64,000 nucleotides of DNA from Ruegeria arenilitoris (GTDB lineage: Bacteria; Pseudomonadota; Alphaproteobacteria; Rhodobacterales; Rhodobacteraceae), in NCBI RefSeq assembly GCF_013035315.1, contig NZ_WQHP01000007.1, forward strand, positions 62,001-126,000, written 5' to 3'. How positions within the stretch are numbered: position 1 is the stretch's first letter; each line of letters begins with the position of its first letter. A program made the position numbers and the translations under genes. The notes below the pieces were generated by a model. It did not search any database. It saw nothing but the letters and a program-made list of their open reading frames with translations, and was not told where the DNA came from. This document shows, one piece after another, positions 19,692 to 28,940 of the stretch.

Positions 19692-20918
19692 ATGACTGAT
19701 TTCAAAACCCGCGCCCGCGCTGCCGAAGAGGCGATGCGATCTGTGTTTCCGGCAACTCCGTTGCAGCGGAATGCACATCTGTCTGACCGCTATGGGGCTG
19801 ATATCTGGCTGAAGCGCGAAGACCTCAGCCCGGTGCGGTCGTACAAGATCCGTGGTGCGTTCAACGCGATGCGCAAGCAGCAGGGACAAAAGCTGTTCGT
19901 TTGCGCAAGCGCGGGCAATCATGCACAGGGCGTGGCCTATATGTGCAAGCACCTTGATGTACGCGGTGTGATTTTCATGCCGGTGACGACGCCGCAGCAA
20001 AAGATCCAGAAAACCCGCATTTTTGGTGGGGAAAACATCGAAATCCATCTGACCGGGGACTATTTCGACGACACCCTGGCAGCTGCGCAGAAGTGGTGTG
20101 CGCAGCAGGGCGGGCATTTCCTGTCTCCGTTCGACGATGAGGACGTGATCGAAGGTCAGGCATCTTTGGCGGTCGAAATCGAAGAACAACTGGGTCAGGT
20201 GCCCGACCACGTCCTTTTGCCGGTTGGCGGCGGCGGCATGTCTTCCGGTGTTGCGACTTGGTTTGGGGATCGCACCCATTGCCTGTTTGTAGAACCCAAA
20301 GGCGGGGCCTGTTTGCGCGCGGCTCTGGCGGCAGGCCATCCGGTGTCGCTGGATCATGTCGACAATTTCGTCGATGGCGCGGCAGTTGGTCGGATTGGCG
20401 CAAAGCCTTTCGAGTTGCTGAAATCCCGTCACCTGTCAGACGTGTTGGTCCTGTCCGAAGACCGGATCTGCACGACGATGATCGAAATGCTGAATGTGGA
20501 GGGCATCGTGTTGGAACCTGCGGGGGCTTTGGCGATTGAGGCGCTGGGCGATATTCAAAGCTTCATCCGAGGCAAGACTGTTGTGTGCGTCACTTCAGGA
20601 GGGAATTTTGATTTCGAACGCCTGCCCGAGGTTAAGGAACGTGCTCAGCGCTATTCGGGGGTCAAAAAGTACTTTATCCTGCGCCTGCCGCAGCGGCCCG
20701 GCGCATTGAAAGAGTTCCTGGGCATTCTCGGTCCTGAGGACGACATCGCCCGGTTCGAATACATGAAGAAATCGGCGCGCAATTTCGGCTCGGTCCTGAT
20801 CGGGATCGAAACGCGAAAGCCCGAGAATTTTGTGCGCCTCTTCGCGCATCTGGACGAAGCGGGATTTACCTACACTGATATCACCGAGGACGAAACGCTG
20901 GCCCAGTTCGTGATCTGA
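19692..20918 (+). CDS. ilvA: Threonine ammonia-lyase (threonine dehydratase)
   Basis: This PLP enzyme converts threonine to 2-oxobutyrate, the first step toward isoleucine. The PLP lysine is K52 in RSYKIRGAFNAM, and the phosphate loop is GGGGMSSG. The 408-residue length and the C-terminal segment starting YFILRLPQRPGALKEFL show one ACT-like regulatory domain, shorter than the two-domain E. coli IlvA (514 residues). Feedback control by isoleucine is likely but not visible in the sequence. Confidence 0.93.
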   Translation: MTDFKTRARAAEEAMRSVFPATPLQRNAHLSDRYGADIWLKREDLSPVRSYKIRGAFNAMRKQQGQKLFVCASAGNHAQGVAYMCKHLDVRGVIFMPVTTPQQKIQKTRIFGGENIEIHLTGDYFDDTLAAAQKWCAQQGGHFLSPFDDEDVIEGQASLAVEIEEQLGQVPDHVLLPVGGGGMSSGVATWFGDRTHCLFVEPKGGACLRAALAAGHPVSLDHVDNFVDGAAVGRIGAKPFELLKSRHLSDVLVLSEDRICTTMIEMLNVEGIVLEPAGALAIEALGDIQSFIRGKTVVCVTSGGNFDFERLPEVKERAQRYSGVKKYFILRLPQRPGALKEFLGILGPEDDIARFEYMKKSARNFGSVLIGIETRKPENFVRLFAHLDEAGFTYTDITEDETLAQFVI

Positions 20919-21023
20919 GCGCGCTTCGTGCCACATTCCTCAGCACCTACGCGTTGATGACCTTGTTGGTTGGATGGAATTCACCTAGGCAACTCAGGAC
21001 ATTTGTGACCGGAAAGCAGATAT

Positions 21024-21905
21024 ATGAAACCGCTTGCTGCAGTGACTATGGTTTGGCGCGACTATTGGTACCTTGAAAAATGGGTCGCATATTATTCTGC
21101 TCAGCTTGGCCGCGAGAATGTCTATATTCTGTCACATGGTGCCGATCCCGAAATTGATCGCATTGGCGAAGGCTGTAACGTGATCGCCATATTGCGCGAC
21201 GGTCTGCATCAATCTTTTGACTACGCCCGTTGGCGGATGCTGTCGGATTTTTCCGCGATGCTGACCCAGTTCTATGATCGGGTCATCGTTTCGGATTGTG
21301 ATGAGCTGCTGATGACGGTCGATGGTAGTTTATTGACCGATTACCCTTTCGAGTTTGAGGAAAACGCGGCAGGTGCTGTGGGTTTCAACCTCGTTGCGAC
21401 TCTGGACAACGACGAACAAGGCGCTCTGATTTCTGACAGTAAGTTCTGTGTGTTCGAAATTCCCTATTCAAAACCCTGTCTGGTGCAGCGCCGTGTGTCC
21501 TTTGGGACTGGTGGGCATGGGATCATGCGCGACAGCTTTGACCTGCTGCCGGGACTGTTCAACATGCACTTCCACTACGGAAATTGGCTGGAAATGCAGC
21601 GCCGTGAACAGGAACGGTCGCCGCTGGTGGATGAAACCATGGCCGAAGGGGTGAAAATCAGGAAATCCCCAGGTCAGTCGGTCGGAATTGTTGGCTGGCG
21701 TCGACGAACCCGGCGCTTCAGGCGGTTGACGCGAGAGTCGATCAATGCAGCCGAATTGCCGCTGAAAGACTGTGTCGAAGAGTGCAGGAAAGATGCCTTG
21801 CAAACGCTCAAGACAATGGACGACGGCTATTTTACGCATGACCGGAGCATGCAATTCGACCTGAAAAAATTTCGTTTCCCAGAAGGTTTTCCTGTTCGGA
21901 TTTAG
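21024..21905 (+). CDS. Glycosyltransferase family 2 / GT92-like protein
   Basis: This 293-residue protein begins MKPLAAVTMVWRDYWYLEKW, the pattern of bacterial GT2/GT92-like transferases that open with a 'new work, stay at the keyboard' style nucleotide-binding strand. An acidic DxD-type motif, VSDCDELLMT, lies near residues 89-98 and probably holds the metal-nucleotide sugar. It has no signal peptide or membrane segment. It resembles the two transferases at 36548 and 37681 in overall plan. It stands alone between ilvA and the Hpt gene, so its glycan is unknown. Confidence 0.72.
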   Translation: MKPLAAVTMVWRDYWYLEKWVAYYSAQLGRENVYILSHGADPEIDRIGEGCNVIAILRDGLHQSFDYARWRMLSDFSAMLTQFYDRVIVSDCDELLMTVDGSLLTDYPFEFEENAAGAVGFNLVATLDNDEQGALISDSKFCVFEIPYSKPCLVQRRVSFGTGGHGIMRDSFDLLPGLFNMHFHYGNWLEMQRREQERSPLVDETMAEGVKIRKSPGQSVGIVGWRRRTRRFRRLTRESINAAELPLKDCVEECRKDALQTLKTMDDGYFTHDRSMQFDLKKFRFPEGFPVRI

Positions 21906-21929
21906 CCTGTGAACCGACCTGGATGGCGG

Positions 21930-22253
21930 TCAGAGGGTGCCAAGCCCTGACTTGAATGCAACGGACGAGCTTTCGAAAGTGTCGACGATACCCGGCAGAT
22001 CGACCGTTTGGCTTTGCCCCTGCGCCGATTGCCGCTCGCCGTCCTGACACAGCTTTGCAAGCGTTTCAAAGCCCAGGCTCAGGGCACTGCCTTTGACAAA
22101 ATGCAGGTTCTGTTCGAATTCGGCGCGTGCGGTGTCATTGCAAAGTCGGGTCAGGGCCTCTTGCACCTCATCAAGAAAGATCTCGACCACCTCGTCGAAC
22201 TCGCTGGCGCCAACTTCGTCCCTTAGTTGCCTGACCCTGGACCAGTTGATCAT
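21930..22253 (-). CDS. Histidine phosphotransfer (Hpt) domain protein
   Basis: The 107-residue protein is a single Hpt domain. The phospho-accepting histidine is H51 in LHFVKGSALSLGF, the HxxKGSS-like signature. Hpt proteins carry phosphate between a sensor kinase and a response regulator. It is divergent from the receiver-PP2C gene, 151 bases away, and may serve it. No histidine kinase is nearby, so the donor must be encoded elsewhere. Confidence 0.87.
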   Translation of the reverse strand: MINWSRVRQLRDEVGASEFDEVVEIFLDEVQEALTRLCNDTARAEFEQNLHFVKGSALSLGFETLAKLCQDGERQSAQGQSQTVDLPGIVDTFESSSVAFKSGLGTL

Positions 22254-22404
22254 GCCATCCTCGCTTTGCCTGCCATGCTTCTTCCTAGTCCGAAGCGGGT
22301 AAAGGGCAGGTTAAGCGAAATCATTTCCGGCCTTCATCCTATGTTAAACAGCCCCACGATAGGGTCACCGCATTCCAATATGCGTTGCTGTGCAGAGGGT
22401 TAAG

Positions 22405-23676
22405 GTGGCAGAGGTCAGTCAGGCAGACACCAGATCGGAACAGGATTTTGGTGTAATTCAGAAGGTGCTTGTCGTTGACGACAGCCGCCTTCAGCGCCGC
22501 ATTCTGGTCGCATCGCTCAAAAAATGGGGATTCGAGGTTCTCGAGGCCGACAGCGGGGACGCCGCCATCGAATTGTGCGCCACCGATCCGCCCGACCTTG
22601 TACTGAGCGATTGGGTCATGCCGGGGATGAGTGGGCTGGATTTCTGCAAAGCGTTTCGTGCGCTGGACAGCAAGCAATACAGCTATTTCATCCTGTTGAC
22701 GTCAAAAAGCGAAAAACAAGAAGTAGCGCGGGGTCTGGATGCCGGTGCGGACGATTTTCTGATCAAACCGCTTGAGGCAGACGAGCTGCGCGCGCGTATT
22801 TCGGCCGGGGCGCGTATCTTGGGCATGCAGCGCGAGCTATCGCGCAAAAACCAGATGATCGAAAACGCGCTGGAAGAGCTGCGTGTGGCACATGATGCGA
22901 TCGACAAAGATCTGATTCAGGCACGCAAGATCCAGGAATCTCTGGTGCCCGAGCTGACGCGCCAATTCGGCAAGTCCCAGGTCAGTATGTTGTTGAAAAC
23001 CTGCGGGCATATCGGTGGTGACTTGGTGGGCATGTTCTCGCCGGGCGTTAACCGGTTGGGCTTCTACAGTATCGACGTGTCCGGCCACGGTATCACCTCG
23101 GCCATGATGACAGCGCGTTTGGGCAGTTACCTTTCCAGCAGCCATTTTGAACAAAACGTCGCTATGGAGCGGCGCTTTGACAAATTCTACGCGCTGTTGC
23201 CGCCCGAGCAGGTGGCCGAAACTCTGAACTCGCGGCTGATGGCAGATACTGGGATCGAAGAGTATTTCACGATGGTTTACGCCATCGTCGATTTGCGCAA
23301 CGGGCATGTGAAAATGGTTCAGGCCGGGCATCCACACCCGTTGCTGTTGTGCCAAAATGGCAGAACCGAGTTTCTGGGTGAGGGCGGTTTGCCAATAGGT
23401 TTGTTGCCCGATGTCAGTTTTCAGCGGACCGAATTTTACATGCAGCCCGGCGATCGGCTTTTGTTGTTTTCAGACGGGTTCACGGAATGCGGTCTGGAAG
23501 ATGGTAGCTTGCTGGAAGAAGAAGGTTTGCGTCAGATGGCGCTGGATTGCGGACCTGGGCGCGGCGGCACAGAGTTCTTGGACGACATGTTCTGGCGGCT
23601 GACCCAGGCGATGCCTCCAGGCAGTGGAATGGATGATGACGTCTCGGCCGTTTTTTTCGAGTACAACGGCCCCTAA
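22405..23676 (+). CDS. Response regulator with PP2C/SpoIIE-type serine phosphatase domain
   Basis: The N-terminal receiver has the acidic pair VVDDS (D25, D26), phospho-acceptor D69 in LVLSDWVMPGMSG and the switch lysine in FLIKPL. A coiled-coil linker (about 145-175) joins a PP2C/SpoIIE domain with metal motifs DVSGHGITSAM and GMDDDVSA. Such RsbU-like phosphatases activate anti-anti-sigma proteins in partner-switching. The Rhodobacter capsulatus protein RbaY has this layout. I use GTG 22405 (AGAGGG upstream); GTG 22390 is an alternative. It ends 4 bases inside the convergent Nudix gene. Confidence 0.88.
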   Translation: MAEVSQADTRSEQDFGVIQKVLVVDDSRLQRRILVASLKKWGFEVLEADSGDAAIELCATDPPDLVLSDWVMPGMSGLDFCKAFRALDSKQYSYFILLTSKSEKQEVARGLDAGADDFLIKPLEADELRARISAGARILGMQRELSRKNQMIENALEELRVAHDAIDKDLIQARKIQESLVPELTRQFGKSQVSMLLKTCGHIGGDLVGMFSPGVNRLGFYSIDVSGHGITSAMMTARLGSYLSSSHFEQNVAMERRFDKFYALLPPEQVAETLNSRLMADTGIEEYFTMVYAIVDLRNGHVKMVQAGHPHPLLLCQNGRTEFLGEGGLPIGLLPDVSFQRTEFYMQPGDRLLLFSDGFTECGLEDGSLLEEEGLRQMALDCGPGRGGTEFLDDMFWRLTQAMPPGSGMDDDVSAVFFEYNGP

Positions 23677-24116
23677 AGTTGTTGCTCGTGCTGTGCAGCA
23701 AAATGGCGATCGCCCGCATTCCCCAACATCTGTGCTGCGTCAGCGGTGTCCATCCACAGGGCGTCGTGAAACGGCTCGGTCGGCGGGCCCACAGGCCGAA
23801 CCGGGCGGGCGCGATAGATCAGGCAGACCTTTTCGGCCCAGAGATCGTATTCGGGCATGAAGGTGAACCGGCGAAAAGCCCCAATGCGACGCGGAGAGGC
23901 AATCAGCCAGCCCGTTTCCTCGAACACTTCGCGGTGCAGCGCGGTGATTGGTGATTCGCCGGGATCAATGCCGCCACCGGGCAGTTGCAGGTCGGGCCCG
24001 GGCTGTGTCTGGCAGGTTAGCAACAGGCTTCTGCCGCGGGGCAATAGTGCATAAACTCCGACCCTGCGCGTGTATTTTCGCCCGGCCTGAGGGGTTTCAC
24101 CAAACCGTCTGATCAT
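23673..24116 (-). CDS. Nudix hydrolase
   Basis: This 147-residue protein has a Nudix box GGGIDPGESPITALHREVFEETGW (near residues 46-69), with the REVFEETG core. The substrate is a nucleoside-diphosphate-linked compound of unknown type. I choose ATG 24116 (MIRRFGETP), with AAGGGG 8 bases upstream; a reading from 24194 overlaps the hslO start and adds a non-family N-terminus. Convergent with the receiver-PP2C gene. Confidence 0.85.
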   Translation of the reverse strand: MIRRFGETPQAGRKYTRRVGVYALLPRGRSLLLTCQTQPGPDLQLPGGGIDPGESPITALHREVFEETGWLIASPRRIGAFRRFTFMPEYDLWAEKVCLIYRARPVRPVGPPTEPFHDALWMDTADAAQMLGNAGDRHFAAQHEQQL

Positions 24117-24192
24117 GTATGGCCCCTTACAACCCGAATAGTTCGACCTATATGCTGGCGGTATGCCAACCTGTGGCGTGTAAGGAAACCCC

Positions 24193-25170
24193 ATGTCTCT
24201 TGGAACAAAAATCGCGTGGGACGATACCGTCCTGCCCTTTCAACTCGATGTCTCGGACATGCGCGGCCGCGTGGCCCGTCTGGATGGCGTGCTTGACGGC
24301 ATCCTGAAGCAGCATGACTATCCCGAAAAGGTCGAAGCTCTGGTGGCCGAGATGGCCCTGCTGACTGCATTGATCGGCCAGACTGTATCGCTGCGCTGGA
24401 AGTTGTCGTTGCAGGTTCAGTCCAAAGGGGCGGTGCGCATGATTGCGACCGATTACTTTGCCCCCAAGACCGAGGGCGAACCGGCCCGTATCCGCGCCTA
24501 CGCCAGTTTCGACCGGGATCGCCTGACCGACAGTGCGCCCTTCGACCAGGTCGGTGAAGGGTATTTTGCGATCATGATCGATCAGGGCGAAGGCACGCAG
24601 CCCTACCAAGGGATTACCCCGCTGGCCGGCGGGTCGCTAAGCGCTTGTGCTGAGGCGTACTTTGCCCAGTCCGAACAGTTGCCGACGCGGTTTTCGCTGA
24701 GCTTCGGCAAATCGACTGAACCCGGTTTCGGCGAACACTGGCGTGCGGGCGGAGTGATGCTGCAACACATGCCCAAAGCTTCGCCCTTTGTGGCGTCTGG
24801 CGAGGGTGACGGGAATATCCTGACAGCCAACGATCTGGTCGATGGTGATGAGGGTGAAAACTGGGGCCGCGTGAACATCCTGCTGGACACGGTCGAGGAT
24901 CTGGAACTGATCGGCCCGTCTGTCGCGCCGACCGATCTCTTGATCCGCCTGTTTCACGAGGAACAGCCTCGGGTCTATGACGCGCAACCGGTACAGTTTG
25001 GCTGTACCTGTTCCGAAGACCGCGTGCGGCAAAGCCTGTCGATCTATTCGGCCAAGGACATCGAAAAGATGACCACGCCCGAAGGCAAGGTAACCGCTGA
25101 TTGTCAGTTTTGCGGTGCACACTATGTGTTGGATCCCGCCACGGTCGGCTTTGATGCTGACGGCGCTTGA
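24193..25170 (+). CDS. hslO: Redox-regulated chaperone Hsp33
   Basis: Hsp33 is a holdase activated when oxidation releases zinc from four cysteines. The 325-residue protein shows the zinc motif as CTC near residues 271-273 and CQFC near 303-306. Family segments ALIGQTVSLRWKLSLQVQ and the GGSLSACAEAYFAQSEQLPT region are present. The last 17 bases overlap the next Nudix gene, so the two are probably co-translated. Confidence 0.94.
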   Translation: MSLGTKIAWDDTVLPFQLDVSDMRGRVARLDGVLDGILKQHDYPEKVEALVAEMALLTALIGQTVSLRWKLSLQVQSKGAVRMIATDYFAPKTEGEPARIRAYASFDRDRLTDSAPFDQVGEGYFAIMIDQGEGTQPYQGITPLAGGSLSACAEAYFAQSEQLPTRFSLSFGKSTEPGFGEHWRAGGVMLQHMPKASPFVASGEGDGNILTANDLVDGDEGENWGRVNILLDTVEDLELIGPSVAPTDLLIRLFHEEQPRVYDAQPVQFGCTCSEDRVRQSLSIYSAKDIEKMTTPEGKVTADCQFCGAHYVLDPATVGFDADGA

Positions 25171-25759
25171 TCCAACCGATCAGCTGAGGGCGGCCCTGCG
25201 CCGCCCCGGCCACGGGTCGAGCGATTTCGACCTGAATCCCGATTTTGTCCTACCCGAAGGGCGCAAATTGCGACCTGCCGGAGTACTGGTCCCGATCTCG
25301 GTCGCGGATGGCGCTCCGCGTTTGATCCTGACAAAACGATCGTCGGCTTTGAAACATCATCCGGGACAGATCGCCTTTCCCGGAGGCAAACAGGACGAAG
25401 GCGACGCGGATGTGACCGCAACGGCCTTGCGAGAAGCGCGCGAAGAGATTGGTCTGCCGCCCGAAATGCCCGAGGTTCTTGGCCACCTGCCTACACACGA
25501 GACAGTGACGTCTTTCACCGTCACACCGGTCATAGCGATCCTGCGCGAACCTTTCCAATCCGTGCCCGAACCGGGCGAAGTGGCCGAGGTGTTTTCGGTT
25601 CCACTTGAACATGTACTCAACCCTGCGAATTATATCGTCGAATCGCGCCGTTGGCGCGGGCAAAGACGGTATTATTTTACGGTACCTTTCGGCCCCTATT
25701 ACATTTGGGGCGCAACGGCACGCATCCTGCGGGGATTGGCAGCACGGATCAACGAATGA
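25154..25759 (+). CDS. CoA pyrophosphatase-like Nudix hydrolase
   Basis: The 201-residue protein has the NUDIX box GGKQDEGDADVTATALREAREEIGL, preceded by HHPGQIAFPGG, which is the extra motif of the NudL/YeaB coenzyme A diphosphatase subgroup. It probably cleaves CoA to phosphopantetheine and 3',5'-ADP. The ATG at 25154 overlaps hslO by 17 bases, and the stop overlaps the CCA enzyme start as ATGA. The three genes form a coupled run. Confidence 0.88.
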   Translation: MLTALDPTDQLRAALRRPGHGSSDFDLNPDFVLPEGRKLRPAGVLVPISVADGAPRLILTKRSSALKHHPGQIAFPGGKQDEGDADVTATALREAREEIGLPPEMPEVLGHLPTHETVTSFTVTPVIAILREPFQSVPEPGEVAEVFSVPLEHVLNPANYIVESRRWRGQRRYYFTVPFGPYYIWGATARILRGLAARINE

Positions 25760-26940
25760 CGCAGATCACAGAAAGCTGGGTGTCCAAACCTGCAACGCAA
25801 CGAGTGTGCAACGCGCTTACGGACACTGGTTTCCAGGCCCTGTTTGTGGGCGGGTGCGTGCGAAATGCGCTTTTGGGCGCACCTGTTTCGGATATCGACA
25901 TCGCGACCGACGCGCGGCCGGACAAGGTCGTGGAACTGGCCGAAAAGGCTGGGCTCAAGGCGATTCCGACCGGGATCGAACACGGCACGATCACCGTGGT
26001 CAGCGAGGGCATCCCGCATGAGATCACGACCTTCCGCCGCGACGTGGAAACAGATGGCCGCCGCGCTGTAGTCGCGTTCTCGGATAGGGTTGAAGAGGAT
26101 GCTGCACGTCGCGATTTCACAATGAACGCAATTTATGCGCGGCCTGATGGAACGGTTTTGGACCCTCTGACCGGGTTGCCGGATTTGCAGGCACGCCGCG
26201 TCCGCTTCATTGGCACCGCCGCAAACCGTATTCGCGAGGACTACCTGCGCTCTCTGCGGTACTTTCGATTTCATGCCTGGTACGGAGATACCGAGGCCGG
26301 GTTTGACCCTGACGCCCTGGATGCAATTGCGTCGAACCTTGAGGGGTTGGCGGGCCTGTCGCGCGAACGCGTCGGCGCAGAGCTTTTGAAGCTGTTGGGT
26401 GCCCCGGACCCCGCGCCTTCCGTGTCCACAATGCGCAGCGCCGGTGTTCTGGCGCAGGTCCTGCCGGGGGCAGATGATCGCGCTCTGGCCCCTTTGATCG
26501 CGCTGGAACAGCAAGCGGGCGCCGAACCGGAACCGATACGGCGGCTAGCAGCGATCGCGCCACCTGAGGTTGCCGAGACGCTACGCCTTAGCCGAGCACA
26601 GCTGCAACGCCTGACACGCATGCGGGATGAGGCAGCGGGCGTCGCGGGTTTTGCCGAGCTGGGGTTTCGCTATGGTGAAGAGAGCGGGTTAAGTGAGGCG
26701 CTGTTGCGCTGTGCATTTCTGGAACAGCCTTGGTTAGACTCGATTTCACACGAGCTGCGCTTGGGGGCGGCTGCAACGTTCCCGATCAAAGCCGCTGACC
26801 TGATACCTGATTTCACTGGCCCCGCACTGGGCAAGAAACTGGCTCAACTAGAGGCGCAATGGATCGCGTCAGGGTTCACACTGGACCGCGATGATCTGCT
26901 ATCAGGCGAGGGTGACGTCTCAAAAAGGGATGACAAGTAA
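25756..26940 (+). CDS. cca: CCA tRNA nucleotidyltransferase / poly(A)-polymerase family protein
   Basis: This 394-residue class II nucleotidyltransferase adds or repairs the CCA tail of tRNA. It has LFVGGCVRNALL, the metal-binding SDIDIATDA (DxD) and TFRRDVETDGR, followed by RRDFTMNAIY and the RNA-binding helices RIREDYLRSLRYFRFHAWYG. The ATG at 25756 overlaps the Nudix stop as ATGA. A poly(A) polymerase role is possible in this family, but the CCA role is more usual when it is the sole copy. Confidence 0.9.
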   Translation: MTQITESWVSKPATQRVCNALTDTGFQALFVGGCVRNALLGAPVSDIDIATDARPDKVVELAEKAGLKAIPTGIEHGTITVVSEGIPHEITTFRRDVETDGRRAVVAFSDRVEEDAARRDFTMNAIYARPDGTVLDPLTGLPDLQARRVRFIGTAANRIREDYLRSLRYFRFHAWYGDTEAGFDPDALDAIASNLEGLAGLSRERVGAELLKLLGAPDPAPSVSTMRSAGVLAQVLPGADDRALAPLIALEQQAGAEPEPIRRLAAIAPPEVAETLRLSRAQLQRLTRMRDEAAGVAGFAELGFRYGEESGLSEALLRCAFLEQPWLDSISHELRLGAAATFPIKAADLIPDFTGPALGKKLAQLEAQWIASGFTLDRDDLLSGEGDVSKRDDK

Positions 26941-26969
26941 AAAAGATTGTGGTTACTTGCCCCTGTCAC

Positions 26970-27014
26970 ATGAATGGAGGGATGCGAATGTATTACGGGA
27001 TCTGGGACAGCTAA
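26970..27014 (+). CDS. Possible leader peptide (14 residues)
   Basis: ATG at 26970 opens a 14-codon frame, MNGGMRMYYGIWDS, ending TAA at 27012-27014. GGAGGG inside it could also serve later ATGs at 26982 or 26988. Its stop is one base before a long hairpin (27016-27052), and 87 bases before a pair of ABC exporter genes. A short ORF abutting a hairpin is the layout of ribosome-mediated attenuation. Translation is unproven. Confidence 0.4.
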   Translation: MNGGMRMYYGIWDS

Positions 27015-27015
27015 G

Positions 27016-27052
27016 GCTGGAACACTTCGACCCGTAGGGGTGGTGTTCTGGC
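27016..27052 (+). promoter_or_regulatory. Stem-loop in the ABC exporter leader
   Basis: GCTGGAACAC (27016-27025) pairs with GTGTTCTGGC (27043-27052) over 10 bp with two G-U wobbles. The 17-base loop holds a nested ACCC/GGGT helix (27030-27041). CATCTTTCTTC follows, a weak U-rich stretch. It could be an attenuator or a ribosome-controlled switch for the downstream ABC genes. Confidence 0.45.
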
Positions 27053-27101
27053 GCCATCTTTCTTCGCATGACTTATTTTCTGCTCAATCGGAGCACTCTC
27101 C

Positions 27102-28940
27102 ATGTTTCGCTATTTCGAAAACCTCGTTGACCCTTTTGTTGACTACAAGGAAACCGACACACCTCCGACGCGGTTGTGGCCGTTCATGCTGGACTACTCG
27201 CAGCCATTTATGCGGGTGTTCTTCTGGGCAGGGCTGATCTCGATCATCGTTGCGGCGGTCGAAGTCGGTCTGATCTACTACATGGGGCGCGTTGTAGACC
27301 TGTTGTCAGGTCCCCCTGCCGAGGTTTGGCAGGCTCATGGCACCGAACTGATCCTGATGGCAGTGTTTGTTCTGCTGCTGCGTCCCATGCTGCATGTCGT
27401 CGACGTGCTGCTGCTGAACAACACGATCCTGCCGAACTTTGGTACGTTGATCCGCTGGCGGGCGCATAAGCACGTGCTGCGCCAATCGGTTGGGTGGTTC
27501 GAGAACGATTTTGCCGGGCGCATTGCGAACCGAATCATGCAGACGCCACCTGCCGCGGGTGAGGCCGTGTTTCAGGTGTTTGACGCCATCTCGTTCTCGA
27601 TCGCCTATCTGATCGGCGCAGCGGTGTTGCTCATGGCGGCGGATCCGCGTCTGTTGTTGCCGCTGTTGATCTGGTTGGTGCTTTATGGGCTGCTGGTGCG
27701 CTGGACGGTTGCGCGGGTGGGTCCGGCGTCACAGGCGGCATCGGACGCGCGTTCGGCTGTGACGGGTCGAGTGGTCGACAGTTATACCAACATTCATTCG
27801 GTCAAGATGTTCGCACATGACGAGCAAGAGCTGGATTATGCCCGCGAGGCCATCGAGGAAACCCGCCGCACATTCCAGGTTGAGATGCGGATCTTCACTA
27901 TCATGGACGCGGTTTTGGTCACCCTGAACGGTTTGCTGATCGTCGGTGTGGTCGGCTGGGCGATCGCCTTGTGGATGCAGGGCAGTGCGTCTGTCGGTGT
28001 GGTCGCGGCCGCGACCGCTCTGACATTGCGGCTGAACGCGATGACCGGTTGGATCATGTGGGCGTTGACCAGTTTCTTCCGCCAGCTTGGTGTTGTTGCC
28101 GAGGGGATGGAGACGATTGCCCAGCCCATCGACCTGCTGGACGCCCCGGATGCGAAGCCTCTGCAGTTAACCAATGGCCAGATCGACATTCAGGACCTCT
28201 CGCACCACTACGGGCGTAAAACCGGTGGTCTGGACCACATCAATCTGATCATTCATTCCGGTGAGAAGATTGGTTTGATCGGGCGGTCCGGTGCCGGGAA
28301 ATCGACCCTGGTTAAGCTGCTTTTGCGGTTTTACGACGTGGAACAGGGTGCGATCCTGATCGACGATCAGAACATCGCCAAGGTCACGCAGGACAGTTTG
28401 CGCAGCCATATCGGCATGGTTCAGCAGGACAGCGCCCTGCTGCACCGGTCAGTGCGTGACAACATCCTGTATGGCCGTCCGGATGCGACCGAGGAACAGA
28501 TGATCGCCGCGGCCAAACAGGCCGAGGCGCATGATTTCATCCTCGATCTGCAAGACCCGCAGGGGCGCACCGGTTATGACGCGCATGTGGGTGAGCGCGG
28601 CGTGAAGCTGTCCGGCGGGCAGCGGCAGCGGGTGACACTGGCGCGGGTGATCTTGAAAGACGCGCCGATCTTGTTGTTGGACGAGGCGACTTCTGCCCTA
28701 GATTCCGAGGTCGAAGCGTCGATTCAGGAAACTCTCTACGGCATGATGCAAGGTAAAACCGTGATCGCCATCGCCCACCGGCTCAGCACCATCGCGCAGA
28801 TGGACCGCATTCTGGTCATGGATGGGGGTCGGATCGTGGAACAGGGCGGGCACTCCGAACTATTGGCTCATGGCGGTCTTTACGCCCAATTCTGGGCGCG
28901 GCAATCTGGGGGCTTCCTGAACCCGGAGGCCGCGGAATGA
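27102..28940 (+). CDS. ABC exporter half-transporter, first of pair
   Basis: This 612-residue protein has an N-terminal six-helix ABC exporter domain (about 35-330) and a C-terminal ATPase. The ATPase has Walker A GRSGAGKST near residue 393, Q-loop VQQDSALLH, signature LSGGQRQR, Walker B ILLLDEATSALD and the switch His in IAIAHRLST. All catalytic residues look intact. It is coupled to a similar gene by ATGA, so a heterodimer is likely. Substrate could be a drug, lipid or peptide; nothing nearby decides this. Confidence 0.9.
   Translation: MFRYFENLVDPFVDYKETDTPPTRLWPFMLDYSQPFMRVFFWAGLISIIVAAVEVGLIYYMGRVVDLLSGPPAEVWQAHGTELILMAVFVLLLRPMLHVVDVLLLNNTILPNFGTLIRWRAHKHVLRQSVGWFENDFAGRIANRIMQTPPAAGEAVFQVFDAISFSIAYLIGAAVLLMAADPRLLLPLLIWLVLYGLLVRWTVARVGPASQAASDARSAVTGRVVDSYTNIHSVKMFAHDEQELDYAREAIEETRRTFQVEMRIFTIMDAVLVTLNGLLIVGVVGWAIALWMQGSASVGVVAAATALTLRLNAMTGWIMWALTSFFRQLGVVAEGMETIAQPIDLLDAPDAKPLQLTNGQIDIQDLSHHYGRKTGGLDHINLIIHSGEKIGLIGRSGAGKSTLVKLLLRFYDVEQGAILIDDQNIAKVTQDSLRSHIGMVQQDSALLHRSVRDNILYGRPDATEEQMIAAAKQAEAHDFILDLQDPQGRTGYDAHVGERGVKLSGGQRQRVTLARVILKDAPILLLDEATSALDSEVEASIQETLYGMMQGKTVIAIAHRLSTIAQMDRILVMDGGRIVEQGGHSELLAHGGLYAQFWARQSGGFLNPEAAE

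Noticed and set aside
27091..27101. GAGCACTC-like half of a CIRCE operator before the ABC exporter
   Set aside because: No matching inverted half follows at the required spacing; the GGAG serves as the ribosome site.
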